Source of the DNA: Onthophagus taurus
Lineage: Eukaryota > Arthropoda > Insecta > Coleoptera > Scarabaeidae
Direction of reading: 5' to 3'
Assembly (NCBI RefSeq): GCF_036711975.1
Contig: NC_091967.1
Coordinates: forward strand, 8,308,001 to 8,372,000
Length of the DNA stretch: 64,000 nucleotides
The notes beneath the pieces are model-generated. The model had not been told where the DNA came from. It saw only the letters and a list, made by a program, of their open reading frames with translations, and made no database searches. Of the stretch, positions 11,494 to 23,731 are shown piece by piece. The translations under genes and the position numbers were made by a program. Numbering within the stretch: position 1 is the first letter of the stretch; each line of letters opens with the position of its first letter.

Positions 11494-12118
11494 TTATTCT
11501 TAATACGAATAAAATGATAAGTAAATAGTTAGTGTTTAAATTATATTGTTTTGGGTACAAATTTATTAAGGAAAATTACTGAATTTGTTTTTATTAGTTT
11601 TAATTCGTTTATTGATAAGATTTACTTGTTAAGAAAATTATTTGTATACATTTTTAATAATGATAACTGATTTTAATAAATGTCTTTATTATTTATCTGT
11701 TAAGGTCACCACTTTCATTATTCCTTCAAGGCTTTAAATTTTCACTTATAATTCCCGCAGACAACGAGATAGATCATAAAATTAATTTCCTATTATATTA
11801 GATTATTTACTTACCGTGTTATTTAAAGCGAATTTATCTCAAAATTGAGATACTTAGTCATTTCTCAGGTTCACCATTTTCAGAACACAACTACTACTAG
11901 TAGAACTTATCACATGTATATGAAATAAATAAATAAATTCATCTTTATTTAATTTTTTAATTAATCTAATTAGTTTATTGTTTTTTCAGGGTTATAAATG
12001 TAGAGTATTACCTAAAGCTTAATCAGAACGGTTGTGGCAAGGATCCTATTCAACTACTTATTGTTAGTGTTCATCGAAATAACTTTTAAAAGAAATTAAA
12101 GCTTTATACAAAAACTTT
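11494..12118. repeat. Right copy of the segmental duplication, first part
   Basis: Homologous to 1-735. The copy lies about 220 bp upstream of the orphan transporter exon. It lacks part of the left copy (roughly 430-560). It is interrupted after 12118 by an insertion and resumes at 12728. Confidence 0.85.
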
Positions 12119-12727
12119 TTGAACAATATTTGTAATATTTATGTATTTTAAAAAAATTTAGCAGTTAATTATGATATAAAAATTAAAACTTTAAAGTATT
12201 ATAATTTCGTAAATAATTAAAATAGGACATATGTTCATTAACATTTTTTTTTGTAATTGGATTAGCTATCATATGACAAAGTTTGATGGTGAGCTGATAA
12301 ATCATCCTGTATAAATCAATAAATGGCTAAGGTATAGATTACCTTCAATAATTTCAGTGATTTGTCATATACAGATAAAATTTGGTATACTGTGCAATTT
12401 TATAATGAGGAATCTGATAAGATCGGCATCGACCAACATCCCTTTTCGAGAAAATATATAATTTTAACTAACAATCGATAATAATGAAATACTAGTAATA
12501 ACAGCTATTTTCCAAAAAGCGGACCCGACTCGTATTCAAATGCATTCAACTAAGAATAAAATCAACGTTGCTGATTGTCGGGGAATTACCCGACAATCGG
12601 ACAGTCCTAGTCGCCATCGGCCTGGCGCGTCAGCCCGATCGAGTACACATGGAGCGGTGTTGCCGCATTAGGCGTGTTCACGAGCGAATCTCGTTTCGAA
12701 TTTTTCGCCAGCTAGGTAGGCCTCTTA
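12119..12727. mobile_element. 609-bp insertion flanked by a 13-bp target-site duplication
   Basis: ATACAAAAACTTT occurs on both sides (12106-12118 and 12728-12740) but only once at the matching place in the left duplication copy, so this is a clean insertion. The long target duplication suggests a retroposon. The end near 12540-12727 is much more GC-rich than its surroundings and contains a perfect hairpin (12573-12598). The other end is AT-rich, with poly-A/T runs. No protein frame and no clear Pol III boxes were recognised. Confidence 0.75.
12573..12598. other. Perfect 10-bp stem hairpin inside the insertion
   Basis: GATTGTCGGG, loop GAATTA, CCCGACAATC. The stem is perfect, with a 6-base loop. 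The same unit in an imperfect form occurs upstream of viperin at 5841-5865. Confidence 0.8.
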
Positions 12728-12740
12728 ATACAAAAACTTT

Positions 12741-13310
12741 AAGGTAAGATAAAACCATCTATGCGAAGTTAGCCCCTAATTAGATTGGATTTTACATGGA
12801 TAATATTTTAATCGCAACAAGAAAACCGCTCAACCGATTTCGATGAACAATATCTCATTCGATTCGCCATAGTTTCTTATATTGAATTTCTTGGTCTGAA
12901 TTCATTCCCGTTAACATTGTACAGCCATTAGAATGACACCGTGTTCAGGCTAGATTTTCAGGCGCCCAAACATGTCATTCTGAGGGCTGTACAAGGTTAT
13001 ATGCAAAAAATTGAGATTGGGAATTTTGTCATTTCGTTAGAAGAAACTATGACGAATCGAATGAGGTATAAATCTTGATAATCTAGTACATCGTTTGTGT
13101 GTTATGACCACTTAAAAAATGTCGTTTGTGTAATGTTTTGGCGGAATTCCAAAGAAATTTCGAATAGGAAATTTCCACTTTCACATAAGGTTAAGGATTA
13201 AGTTTTCGAATGAGATATTGTTCATCGAAATCGGTTGAGAGGTTCTCTTGTTACAATCAAAATATTATCCTATCTAATTGTAGGCTAACTTCACATAGGT
13301 TACAAAACCT
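12741..13310. mobile_element. Foldback element with about 120-bp arms
   Basis: The left arm (about 12741-12866) returns as its reverse complement at about 13199-13310: for example CAACCGATTTCGATGAACAA against TTGTTCATCGAAATCGGTTG. A nested inverted repeat sits at 12857-13064 (TCATTCGATTCG..CATAGTTTCTT against AAGAAACTATG..CGAATCGAATGA). The left duplication copy (740-870) retains only the left arm. No coding capacity. Confidence 0.7.
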
Positions 13311-14365
13311 TAAATAAGGCTTAAATCTTTGCTTGCTATAAAGATATCGTCTTTATATCGTATTCCTCGCCTATATCCGAAATATAAATACTTTTATTGA
13401 TTTTCCATTTAATATTCGATATTTTCATTCCTTGTTTTGGCAACATTACAACATCTTATTTTTTTATAAAAGAGAAATCAATTGCTTTGTTTAATGTATT
13501 TTTAGAAACAAACGTTAAGAAATAATTAAAATAAACATAGTTCAAAATTTTAATTATTTAAAAGTAAATGTGTTTAATAACAAATATGGGGAATTTATAA
13601 TTTAATTATTTTAAGTTGGTAGTAAAATTATTTTTTGACATATTAAAAGGTTATGTCCTTCAAATATAAATCTTTTTCATTTAAATTTTTATTTAAATTA
13701 AAATAATTATAACTGTGTGAACACTTATGAGAAGTATTTTTAATATTTTATTTATATTTTCAGTGTCTTTGAACTCAACTTTTGCGAGTTACTGTAATCC
13801 TTTTCACACAATTTATGACATGTCAAAATGACGTTAGAATGTTTGGTTAAGTTTTGCTTTTTTTAATCAATCACGAGATTAAAAAAGTTTTAACAGACGG
13901 TACGCTGGTAGAAATAAAGGCAATGTAGGCAGATATTGGATAGAATGAGGGATTAATCCTGATGTAAGTAAATATATGATCTTTTAAAAGGGTTCAAATA
14001 TATTTTCTGAAAGTGTTCCAAACCATTTTTCTATATAATAGGCAAGTCTAGCTAGAAACACCGAATATAATACATCATGACTATCAGTTGCAAAAGCTTT
14101 ATTAAGATCCAAGTATACCAAAGTTGAATTGAACTTTAAAAGCCGTTGTGTTGATATGTTTCTATCGAATTATCAAACTTTATGATGTAAATGATGATGT
14201 TGGTGAAAGTGGTATTCAAGGAGTTTTTTGATAATACGTAATCAGTTAAATAAAACAGTGAAGTCATATATTAATTTATTTTTATAAAAATCAACACAGC
14301 ACTATTTTTTCAATCTTAAATTAATTTATACAATAAAAAAAATAAAATTAAAAATTAAATAAAAA
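13311..14365. other. Non-coding interval
   Basis: AT-rich sequence downstream of the transporter stop codon (minus-strand gene). I see no gene or defined repeat. A consensus AATAAA just past the stop of the transporter was not found. Confidence 0.5.
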
Positions 14366-17300
14366 TTATAATTTCGTACAAAGATCATTTGGCGTGATTT
14401 CTTCTTGAGGATTCTTTTTCATTTCACTTAAAGGAATACCTTTAAGCAAATACTGAATCTCCTCTAAAGTTTTTCCTTTCGTTTCCGGGATATAAAATAT
14501 TGCGAAAATCGCGGTTAAAATACAACAACAAGAAAACAAATAAAACGGGCAAAAAATGCCGAAATTTTTAACTAATTCTTGATAAATAAATATCGATAGG
14601 GCCCCAAATAAAACGTACATCGCGTCCGCATTGGCCATGCCCATGGCTTTAACTTTTGCGGGGAATAATTCCCCGGTCATTACGATTGGTACCATTCCTA
14701 GTCCGCTTTTAAAAGCTACAGCGTAAAGTAAAACGGAAAATAAAGGAACCCAACCAATATTTGAAACATCACCCCCTTGGTGTTTCACTAAAAGATATGT
14801 TGCTAAAATTGCTAATGAAATAGCGGTTAAAAAGCTCGAAAAAACTAATAAAATTTTACGACCAAATTTATCAACGATTGTAATTGAAACTGATGCCGAA
14901 AGCAACATAACTAATGAGAAAACAATTCCCGACCAATCCGGCGATACAATTCCTTTTGCATCTTCTAAAATTGTATGGAGATTCATCAAAATAACACTAA
15001 TACTACTAAAATGTTGTGAAGCGTTTAAAACTGTCATAATAATAACTCCTTTTCGATTTCCCTTATCTAATAATAAATCAATCGGTCGTCCTTTTTCTTG
15101 TATTTGTCGATCGATTGCTGTTTTTAATTCTAAAAGTTCCGCATCAACGTCTTCCGTGCTTCTTAAAAAAACTAAAGCTTTTCTACACTTTTCATCTTTT
15201 CCTTTCATTAATAAATAATAAGGCGATTCGGGCATAAAACTAAACGTAAATAATTGTACGATTACGAAAGCTGCACCAACACAAGACGATGTCACTAACG
15301 ACACAAATGGCGCAACCGAATAAATAATAACAATTCCGAGTAAAAGTGCTAAATAAATAAATCCTGATAATAATCCTCGAATTGATTTATCAGCAACTTC
15401 CGCTATATACATTGGTCCAGCAACAAAAGCCATATCACCAGCCATTCCTGAGATAAATCTGATAGCGTAAATTGTTTCGACATTTGTTGCACATGCAGTC
15501 ATTATCCAAACTACTAAACTCATCATTGCTGTGATAAGAAGGGACATTTTTCTACCCAATTTATCAACAATGAAGATTGTTATTGGTAATCCAGCGATTC
15601 CACCTAACATGTAAAGTAATTCGATCCACATAGCTGACTCGTGGGTTACATCCGGTATTGGACTATCTGGTTTTGATAAAATTGGGAGAACGGGTGCTGG
15701 CCAACCATAGTTCATACCATCTGATAATGCTCCAAGTGTTGCTGTAAAGAGATGAAGACAAAAAATAATTAAAACACCAATATATTTTAGTTTTAAGTTC
15801 TTATTATGATTTTTACATTAATTTATTTAGAAAACAGAGCAATTTACAACAAAAATATGTGAATTTCAAATTTAATAATTCAGCACATTTAATTTCCAAT
15901 TTTTTAATATAAGATTTAATTGCGTTGTGCAATGAAAAAAAGGTAGTGCCAATAAAAAGTTTAAAAATGAAAATATATAATTTTACGTAAATATATTCAA
16001 TAACACGAAATGTCAAATTTTAAGGTTAAACGTCGTTAAACGTCAAAACAATATGAGAGGTTATGTTTGACGTCAAAACATAATTATTTAAATAGAATTA
16101 ATTCAATGGTTGGTTGTTTTAAGAAAGAATTAAAAATTGCGCATTGATACTTCAACTATAACACTCATGATAGTTAATTAAAACCGTCTTACTAAAGAAA
16201 GAACTATTCAAAGATCAAGGATAGACATAGATGAATGTTATTATCGATTAAGAATGAAGAACATATTTAAACCATATATACATATACCTTAGATACAAGA
16301 TTAATCATTTCATTAACAAGATCATTTTGAAGAAATGATATACAATACAAGTTCATTCATTGTTTGAAAAAACGGTTATTGAAGAATTATGAGGAACTTC
16401 ATTAAAGAAACATTTTATGAAACGAATTTACTTTTGGAAAATGAAATTCTGTTTTCAAAGACATTAAATTAAACCAAAGAAAATTTTACTTTATATAAAA
16501 ATTTTTTTTTAATTAACAATTTCTTTTTAAGTTGTGGTAATGATTAGATAGATTACTTAAATTTCTACAAAAGTGCCGCCTTTATAAAGACACGTTCTTA
16601 AATGTCATTAAAAAAAAAAAGAAACGTTCAAGGATATTTTATTAAAGTGTCCGAGAGACTCTAAGTCTGCCTCGTTTGTTGGATTTTATTAATTGGGTAC
16701 GTCTTGGGTTCAATGGATCAACTCAAATAATGGAATTTCAGCGTCATACTCTGTCAATTTTATTTAATGTTAACTTTTTTTGATTAAAACCAATTATTTT
16801 CGGTTATATTAAACCCGGAAGTTCACAAATTGTATTATTTGGTGTTTCTTTAAAGAAATAAAAATGTATCATTTAAAAGTCCATTTTCATTAATAAGTTC
16901 TTGTTAAGCTATTTAATGTAGCTTTGGGGAAATCCCAACAAAACTGTAGAGAAAGTTAAGTGAGGTGGAATGCTCATATAGATTATAAAAAGGAATGTTA
17001 CCTTTAAATAAATGTTAGATGCTTAAAGGTATGTGGAGTAAATTTTCTAGTTCAAAACTTTACAACAATGCAAATAATTTCATAAATATGTAGTCTTAAA
17101 TGAAACACTGGAATTTTCTTTATGACATCAGATCACCTTCACGATTTAGGTAGGTAACAAATTATTTAAAAAGAACCTTTCAAATAGCATCAATACACTC
17201 AATAACAAGTTTTACAACACGCTAACTTGTTCAAGTAATTACAATTTTCATAATAACATTGTTATTGTTTACTTAAAGAGTTTTAGTCACTTCTGTAACT

Positions 17301-18487
17301 TAATTAGGCACGATTTTAACATGTTTTGTTAGATTTATTTATGTGCCCATTATTATTAATTGTCAATGAGAGAGTATAGAAATTTTAGTGTCGAGTTGAA
17401 TTTAATGAAATTTCTTGGTCGATTTGAAACTAATTATCCAATATATTGCCTATTAATCATAAAAAAAATTTTAAAGAGTTACTTTAAAGATTTAATCTGA
17501 CGTTTATTGAAAGTGAGGTTAAGGAAAGAAAAGTTTCCTCCGAAATAGTTAGAGTTAAGAACTGAAACTTTTTGATGTTATAAAAGAACGTTTGAGGTTA
17601 GTTTATACCAAAATTTAAGTTTCTATGATGAACGATTTATTTTATATGAACTTTTAAATTCATCGATTTAATTTGACGTTTATTGAAAGTGAGGTTAAGG
17701 AAAGAAAAGTTTTCTTCGAAATAGTTGGATTTTAAGAATTGAAACTTTTTAATGTTATAAAGGAACGTTTGAGGTTAGTTTATACCAGAATTTAAGTTTC
17801 CATGATGAACGATTTATTTTATATGAACTTTTAAATTCATCGATTTAATTTGACGTTTATTGAAAGTGAGGTTAAGGAAAGAAAAGTTTCCTCCGAAATG
17901 GTTAAAATTTAAGAATTGAAACTTTTTGATGTTATAAAAGCACGTTTGAGGTTAATTTACACCAAATTTTACCTTTCCATGGTAAACAATTTATTTAAAA
18001 ATCATCGATTTAATTTGACGTTTATAGAATGGAAGGTTACAAGAAAAAGAAGTTTTCCTCAAAACAACTAGGATTTAAGAGATGAAACTTTTTAAGGTTG
18101 TAAAAGACCGTTCTATGTTAGGTTATACCAAACTTTAAGACTCCATGGTGAACAACTTATTTGATATGAATTTTTAAAATTACCCATTCAATTTGACATT
18201 TATCGAAAGTTATAAAATCTTCGTTATCAATAATTTTTTTTAGAAAATATTAAAGTAAATTAGCAATATATCATATATTATTATTTAAAGTATATTCTTT
18301 TAGCTTTAATTTGGTACAAAAATAATCTTTTGATATTTTAGATACATTTTTTGAATTATTTTAAAAAGGTTAAAGCAAAAAGAATGGTTTTAATTGGAAT
18401 GATGAATATGATGATTAACTAACCTGTTAAAACAGTAATCACTTGGGGCATTTTCCCATTAAGGAACTTTCCTTTTAAGTCGTACAT
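14366..18487 (-). CDS. Tret1-like sugar transporter 1 (MFS); 2 exons, 479 aa
   Basis: Exon 1 is 18487-18424 (21 codons plus one base, donor G|GTTAGT). Exon 2 is 15741-14366, after acceptor TTTACAG. The joined frame is 1440 nt with stop. The protein is an MFS sugar porter with about 12 membrane segments. Visible family motifs are DKLGRKMS between helices 2 and 3, PESPYYLLMKG before the central loop, DKFGRKIL between helices 8 and 9, GELFPAKVKAMG, and PETKGKTLEEIQ at the C-terminus. The insect family includes facilitated trehalose and hexose transporters at the plasma membrane; the substrate here cannot be told from sequence. The 2.7-kb intron carries a 176-bp tandem repeat. It shares exon structure with the orphan exon at 11211 and is a paralogue of the gene at 28987-30365. 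Confidence 0.93.
17498..18230. repeat. About 176-bp tandem repeat, 4+ copies, in the transporter 1 intron
   Basis: TGACGTTTATTGAAAGTGAG recurs at 17498, 17674 and 17851, then in diverged form at 18016 and 18194. Spacings are 176, 177, 165 and 178 bp. The first three copies are nearly identical; the later ones are decayed. Confidence 0.9.
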
Positions 18488-19512
18488 TTTCAAATAAAAA
18501 ACGTTTCTTTCTTTTAAACCCACTAATAAAGAAGTCTTGTAAAAGTATCACAAGTTTAAGATCACTTTTATTTAAAAAGTTTTTAATTTAAAACTTTGTT
18601 AACAATTTACATAACTTTTTCTATCTTCACCACAACACCCGATCGATCATACTTTGCAATCGATAATAAACCGAAATGAACCGCGTGGTTCGTTTTTATT
18701 TTGTTGACCTGACTCTCGTCTCTTCTACCGTGTTCAGTCTCTCTTTTGCTTAGTTTTAGAGGACAAGTTTCGGAAGCATCAAGCTACAGTTACTGGTTGA
18801 TTGTGTGGTGGTGGTGGTGATGAAGGAGAAGGAAGAGGAATGTAGAAAAGAAAAAAATGCACATCAAGGAAACAGGTTTAACTTCATATTAAAATGTAAT
18901 AGCAGAGAAAAAATTCTTAATGAACGTAAATTTTCTTTCTCTTTTTACGTTATTGTAAAATTGTAAAACAATAACGGTTTATGTTAATTCGTTCAATTTA
19001 TTTAATTTATTTAAGATTTTCTTTTATATCGTTTTTTATACATTCAAGTATTTCCGGTTTCAACTGCATCGAACCGATTTAGTTTTAAAGCTTTATTCTT
19101 TCATTATTGGATAAAATAAATTGTTTTTAAGTGGTGCTTATGAAACAATTTAAAACTGTGAATTAAAAAAAATTATTTTAATAAAAGTCATTTTAATCAA
19201 TTTATTAATGGAAAATCCGGTATTTCCCAACATCTTTACCGACTGAAACTTGATCGAAACTTGCTCTCACCAGTTCCAATTGAAAGTGAACCGACTTCGC
19301 CCTCATCCACAAATAAAACTAAACAAGGATTTATTCAATTTTTATTGAATTCAATAAACTATTAATAGTTTCAGTTTCTAAATTTATAATTTTAGTATTT
19401 TTAATAGAATGATTACTAAATAAATAAATAATAAACCTCGATATAATTAACTGTTAATTAAAATTTGCACTTTAAACTGTTTTAAACACAAAAAAAGCTG
19501 GATGGACATTCT
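18488..19512. other. Upstream region of transporter 1
   Basis: No gene was found. At 18705-18850 the sequence is GC-richer, with a GGTGGTGGTGGTGATGAAGG run near 18808-18830; it may be the promoter and 5' UTR of transporter 1 (minus strand) but no clear TATA box stands out. Confidence 0.4.
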
Positions 19513-20345
19513 CATTTAAAGTGAGTCATTTTGAATCATTTTAATTTAATTGTAATAAATGACGTTTTTCGAAAAAATTGTTTTAATAAAAGTTTTGGAT
19601 AATTTAATTTTAAACAAATTTCGTTTGAATTTTTTTTTGATTCGGTCAATAATTAGGAAGATAACCTCAAAAGACGATTTTTTATACCAGTGTGGAGCGC
19701 TATCTGGTGGAGATGTCGCAAAATTTTATTAAAAGAAATCATTTTAAATGACATTTTAAACAAATGTTATACGAAACATTTTTCGATTAAAACAAAAATA
19801 TGATATGATTTGCCTTAATTTAAAATGAGTCATTTTGAATCATTTTAATTTAATTGTAATAAATGACGTTTTTCGAAAAAATTGTTTTAATAAAAGTTTT
19901 GGATAATTTAATTTTAAACAAATTTTGTTTGAAATTTTTTTTGATTCGGTCAATAATTAGGAAGATAACCTCAAAAAACGATTTTATATACCAGTGTGGA
20001 GCGCTATCTGGTGGAGATGTCGCAAAATTTTATTAAAAGAAATCATTTTAAATGACATTTTAAACAAATGTTATACGAAACATTTTTCGATTAAAACAAA
20101 AATATATGATTTGCCTTAATTTAAAATGAGCCATTTTGAATCATTTTAATTTAATTGTAATAAATGACGTTTTTCGAAAAAATTGTTTTAATAAAAGTTT
20201 TGGATAATTTAATTTTAAACAAATTTTGTTTGAAATTTTTTTTGATTCGATCAATAATTAGGAAGATAACCTCAAAAAACGAAAGAAATCATTTTAAACG
20301 ATGTTTTAACCAAATTTTATACGAAATATTTTTCGATTAAAACAA
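19513..20345. repeat. About 305-bp tandem repeat, 3 copies, with CTCF-like boxes (locus A)
   Basis: GTCATTTTGAATCATTTTAA recurs at about 19525, 19830 and 20130. Each full unit carries CCAGTGTGGAGCGCTATCTGGTGG (at about 19687-19710 and 19991-20014). The third copy lacks that block. The same repeat is found at 36560-37420. No coding capacity. Confidence 0.92.
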
Positions 20346-23300
20346 AAATATGATATAATTTTCCTTTTACCCGAAACTTTCTAGTTCTAGGTCCAGTTTT
20401 AGTTCAATGAAAAATATACAACAATCTAACGCTGAATAACAATTAAAACTAGAAGATATTTATTACATGCGAGATTTCACTGTACAAGTTTTTTTTATTA
20501 TCAATCGATTAAAACGAAAGTTTCTCTTTTTTAAAATAGACATTTATATAATAATCTAATGACGTAAATCGTGTGAAATATTTAACATTCAACCTTTCTA
20601 CAATAAATGATTAACAACTCCTTGTAATTACTTAATAATGCAGTTCATAATTGGATTATTTTTTGATCGTGGTGAATGTATTTTAACAAGATAGAAATGA
20701 AACAAACGCAGATTGAATCATTGTCAATGTCTTAACCTTAAAGAAAGAAAAACCGGCAGCAGACATTCTACGGTCCAACGATCAAAAACGGTTAACAAAC
20801 ACTAACACACCTGTAGTAACAAGAAATCGTTCTTAGTCACGCTGTGAAAACCCTCCTCTTATCTTCCGTTTAAGCCTTTTAATTTAAATCAGAAATCCCA
20901 AAGAACCACAACGCACGCACTAATTTATTTTGTTTTTTTTTGTTGCAATATCGTGGCATTAACGTCATAATATAATTATACAGAAGCAGATTAATACGGG
21001 TTTTAAAGCGATTTTTTTAAATTCTCGCTCACTAATACATTATTCATTTATAAATTTTCTAATTATGACGACAATTCGTTTTTATTTACATTTATTAGTA
21101 TTTTAACGTTGAGAAAATAAAAAAATCGTTTGAAACGAGTACAAACACGAAAGATTTATCTCAAAAAATAACTGAGATATAACTCAAAGTTTAAACCGGA
21201 AGTACTCATAACCTAATCTCAATTGGAGTACTGTTAAATGATTCTTTTTGAATTTAGTTTGGGTTGGGTGGATTTTTTGCTGTAAATTATTTTTTTTTAT
21301 TAAGACGGAAATTGCGGAAGGTAATTTCGTAAACATTTCACTTTGGTTAAGGTCGTCATCGAGATTTCGTTATTATAGAAGTTCACTAATCCGAGAAGGT
21401 TAACAAATTCGCTACAACAATGAGTTGCTGTTTAACTTTTATGTGTCTAAAACGTTTCGGTTTCCGTATTCTAAGAAATAACACATCATTATCAAGGTTA
21501 TAAAAAATGTTAAATAAAAAAATGTAAATTGCTAAGACATTTTTTATTGTATAATTTTTTTTTTTTCATAAACGCAACGCATATTTATGGTTATAATAAT
21601 TTCAAATTGATTAGAACCTAATTAAAATCTTTTAGAAATTAAAAAAAAACTGCAATCTTCCACTCCCTCAATTATTATAATGCGTACTAATGAATAAATA
21701 ACTAATGAAAACCACAAGGTTTAACCGGAGAGTAACAATTCTGTTAATTCTGTACCTTGACCACGAAATTTACATGTTAAGAAACAAATAATTCTTTGAA
21801 AACTAACATAATTAATAAATCAACTTGAAATTTGAGTAAAATAAAAGATTATTTTGCTTTGAAGAAAAAAATAAATTAAATTAATTGATAACAAGATTCC
21901 AGGATGTAGATTGTTGCTAAATATAGAAAGGTAAAATCGTTTACGCCAACGGTTAAGTTCAATTACTAAGTAAACTCATTAACGACCGCCGTTAATTCAG
22001 TGAAAGACTCACGCAACTAAGAAACTAACCGATTTTTATATTTTGAGTTACATTCAATGTCAACTACCACGAAGAAAGAAAATCCTTTTATTTCTTTAAA
22101 TAAACATAATAAAAGTGTGAAAAACTTGAGATATCTAGTTCTAATTATGTAAAATCTTCATTATTTATTACTTGAAAAGATTTTGTTTTTCTGCAAAAGT
22201 ATTATTTCTGACAATCTTGAAGAGAAGTTTTAAAAATTCCTATAAAATCCAGTTCTTGGAATATGAGTATGAAAATTGCCCAAAATGTTAATAAAAGGGT
22301 TCTCTTTCCAATGAACCAAAACGTTTTGAAAAATAACTTTTAGTTTTTGAGAAAACAATATTTGATGTTTTGATAAAATTTTCGATGTTACAATTTTCAT
22401 CGATAACTTTCAAAATTCGCTATAACATTAATTTCTGTTATCATTAATTTTTGCTCCTTTCTGATAATATGGGTTGTTTGATCTGATAATTACAATTACA
22501 TTATCATCATTACCGCTACAATGGCATGAAATAAATTGATGCAAATTCCATTTATTGTTATAAACATCATGATATAAAACGTATAATTAAATAAATTAAT
22601 CGATAGTAATCTTAAATGTTTTCATCCTCTCCGTCTTACAATGTATTCCGTACATTCAATTCAATGTTGCTGTATTTGTAGATTTAACTTTTTGTACTTA
22701 ATCTAGCAAAAAACTGTAAATATTAATGTTTAATAAATTAAATATACTTTAAAAAGTTTAATAAAAAATAATTCATTTCTTTATGTACTTTATACTAAAT
22801 ATTTAATAACCTCAATAAATTTATTAAACTTTTTAAGTAAATGTGTACGTTGGGTTGCATACACTATTTTATGAATTATTAAAATAAATAAATATTTAAT
22901 TATATCATAAAAAATAAATTCCATGCGATGTAAAGTATTAAAAATTTAAATTATTAGTATTATAAAGTAATAATTATTTATGTATTAATCCTATTAAGGC
23001 CCACTTTATCACCTCTGAAGTGTTTTTACTTCTATGTTTAACATTAAAGGTAATTTCTAATTACTCCTTTTAATTAATTCAATTAGCTAATTCTTTAGTT
23101 TATTATAATCCCCATAGTTTATACCATCATTGTAAGAGTAGTCTGTATTAGATGGACTCATACTCTAACTGGTTTGAAGTGTTAATGTTAAATAATAAAT
23201 CTGCGACTCAGGATAAAAGTAAATTAAAGTGTAAACTAAGGTGACAAAGTACATAATCCAATTAACAAATCTTGGGAATCCGGTAATATTATCGATCCTC

Positions 23301-23731
23301 TCCTCGTTCCAATATTGTATAAACAGAATGTGGGAATATTGTCCGTAAAAATTGAGTAGATTTAAGAAAGTCTTATTATAAGTTTAATATTAAGGATGAC
23401 ATTTGTGATGAAGTTGATGTAAAAAGATCTGATGTAACACAACCTGTAAATGAGACTGGTAAAGATTTTACTAATATAATTATATACTGTATTGACTGAA
23501 CCTATTAAATATCCGCTTGTTACACGATTTGGTCGTTTAGTAAAGTGTCCGCAAAGATTAAATCTTTAAATTTAAGAGGAAGGATGTATTATATAGTTAG
23601 TCCTCTGTATTACCGACATCTGTGACATGAGCCACAAATGACGAATAATGACAAGCAATGACAAGCTAAATCAAGCCAAATGTGTTTTATTGTCCAATAA
23701 AAATAATACTTTTTAATATAGTTAAAAACAT
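20346..23731. other. Intergenic, AT-rich, with dispersed repeat fragments
   Basis: At 20369-20450 there is a copy of the CCCGAAACTTTCTAGTTCTAG repeat also seen at 37.4, 39.0 and 51.2 kb. At 22260-22440 there is a copy of the repeat family found in tandem at 56.6-57.35 kb (CTCTTTCCAATGAACC ... TTTTCATCGATAACTTTCAAA). The rest is AT-rich, and no gene was recognised. Confidence 0.5.
23686..23691 (-). terminator. Poly(A) signal of UGT 1
   Basis: AATAAA on the minus strand, about 40 bp after the TAA stop of the UDP-glycosyltransferase at 23732-25527. Confidence 0.55.

Noticed and set aside
11211-15741. Joining the orphan exon at 11211-11274 to the transporter body at 14366-15741
   Set aside because: Both are on the minus strand and the body lies at higher coordinates, upstream of the orphan exon, so they cannot be spliced in that order. 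The body already has its own exon 1 at 18424-18487.
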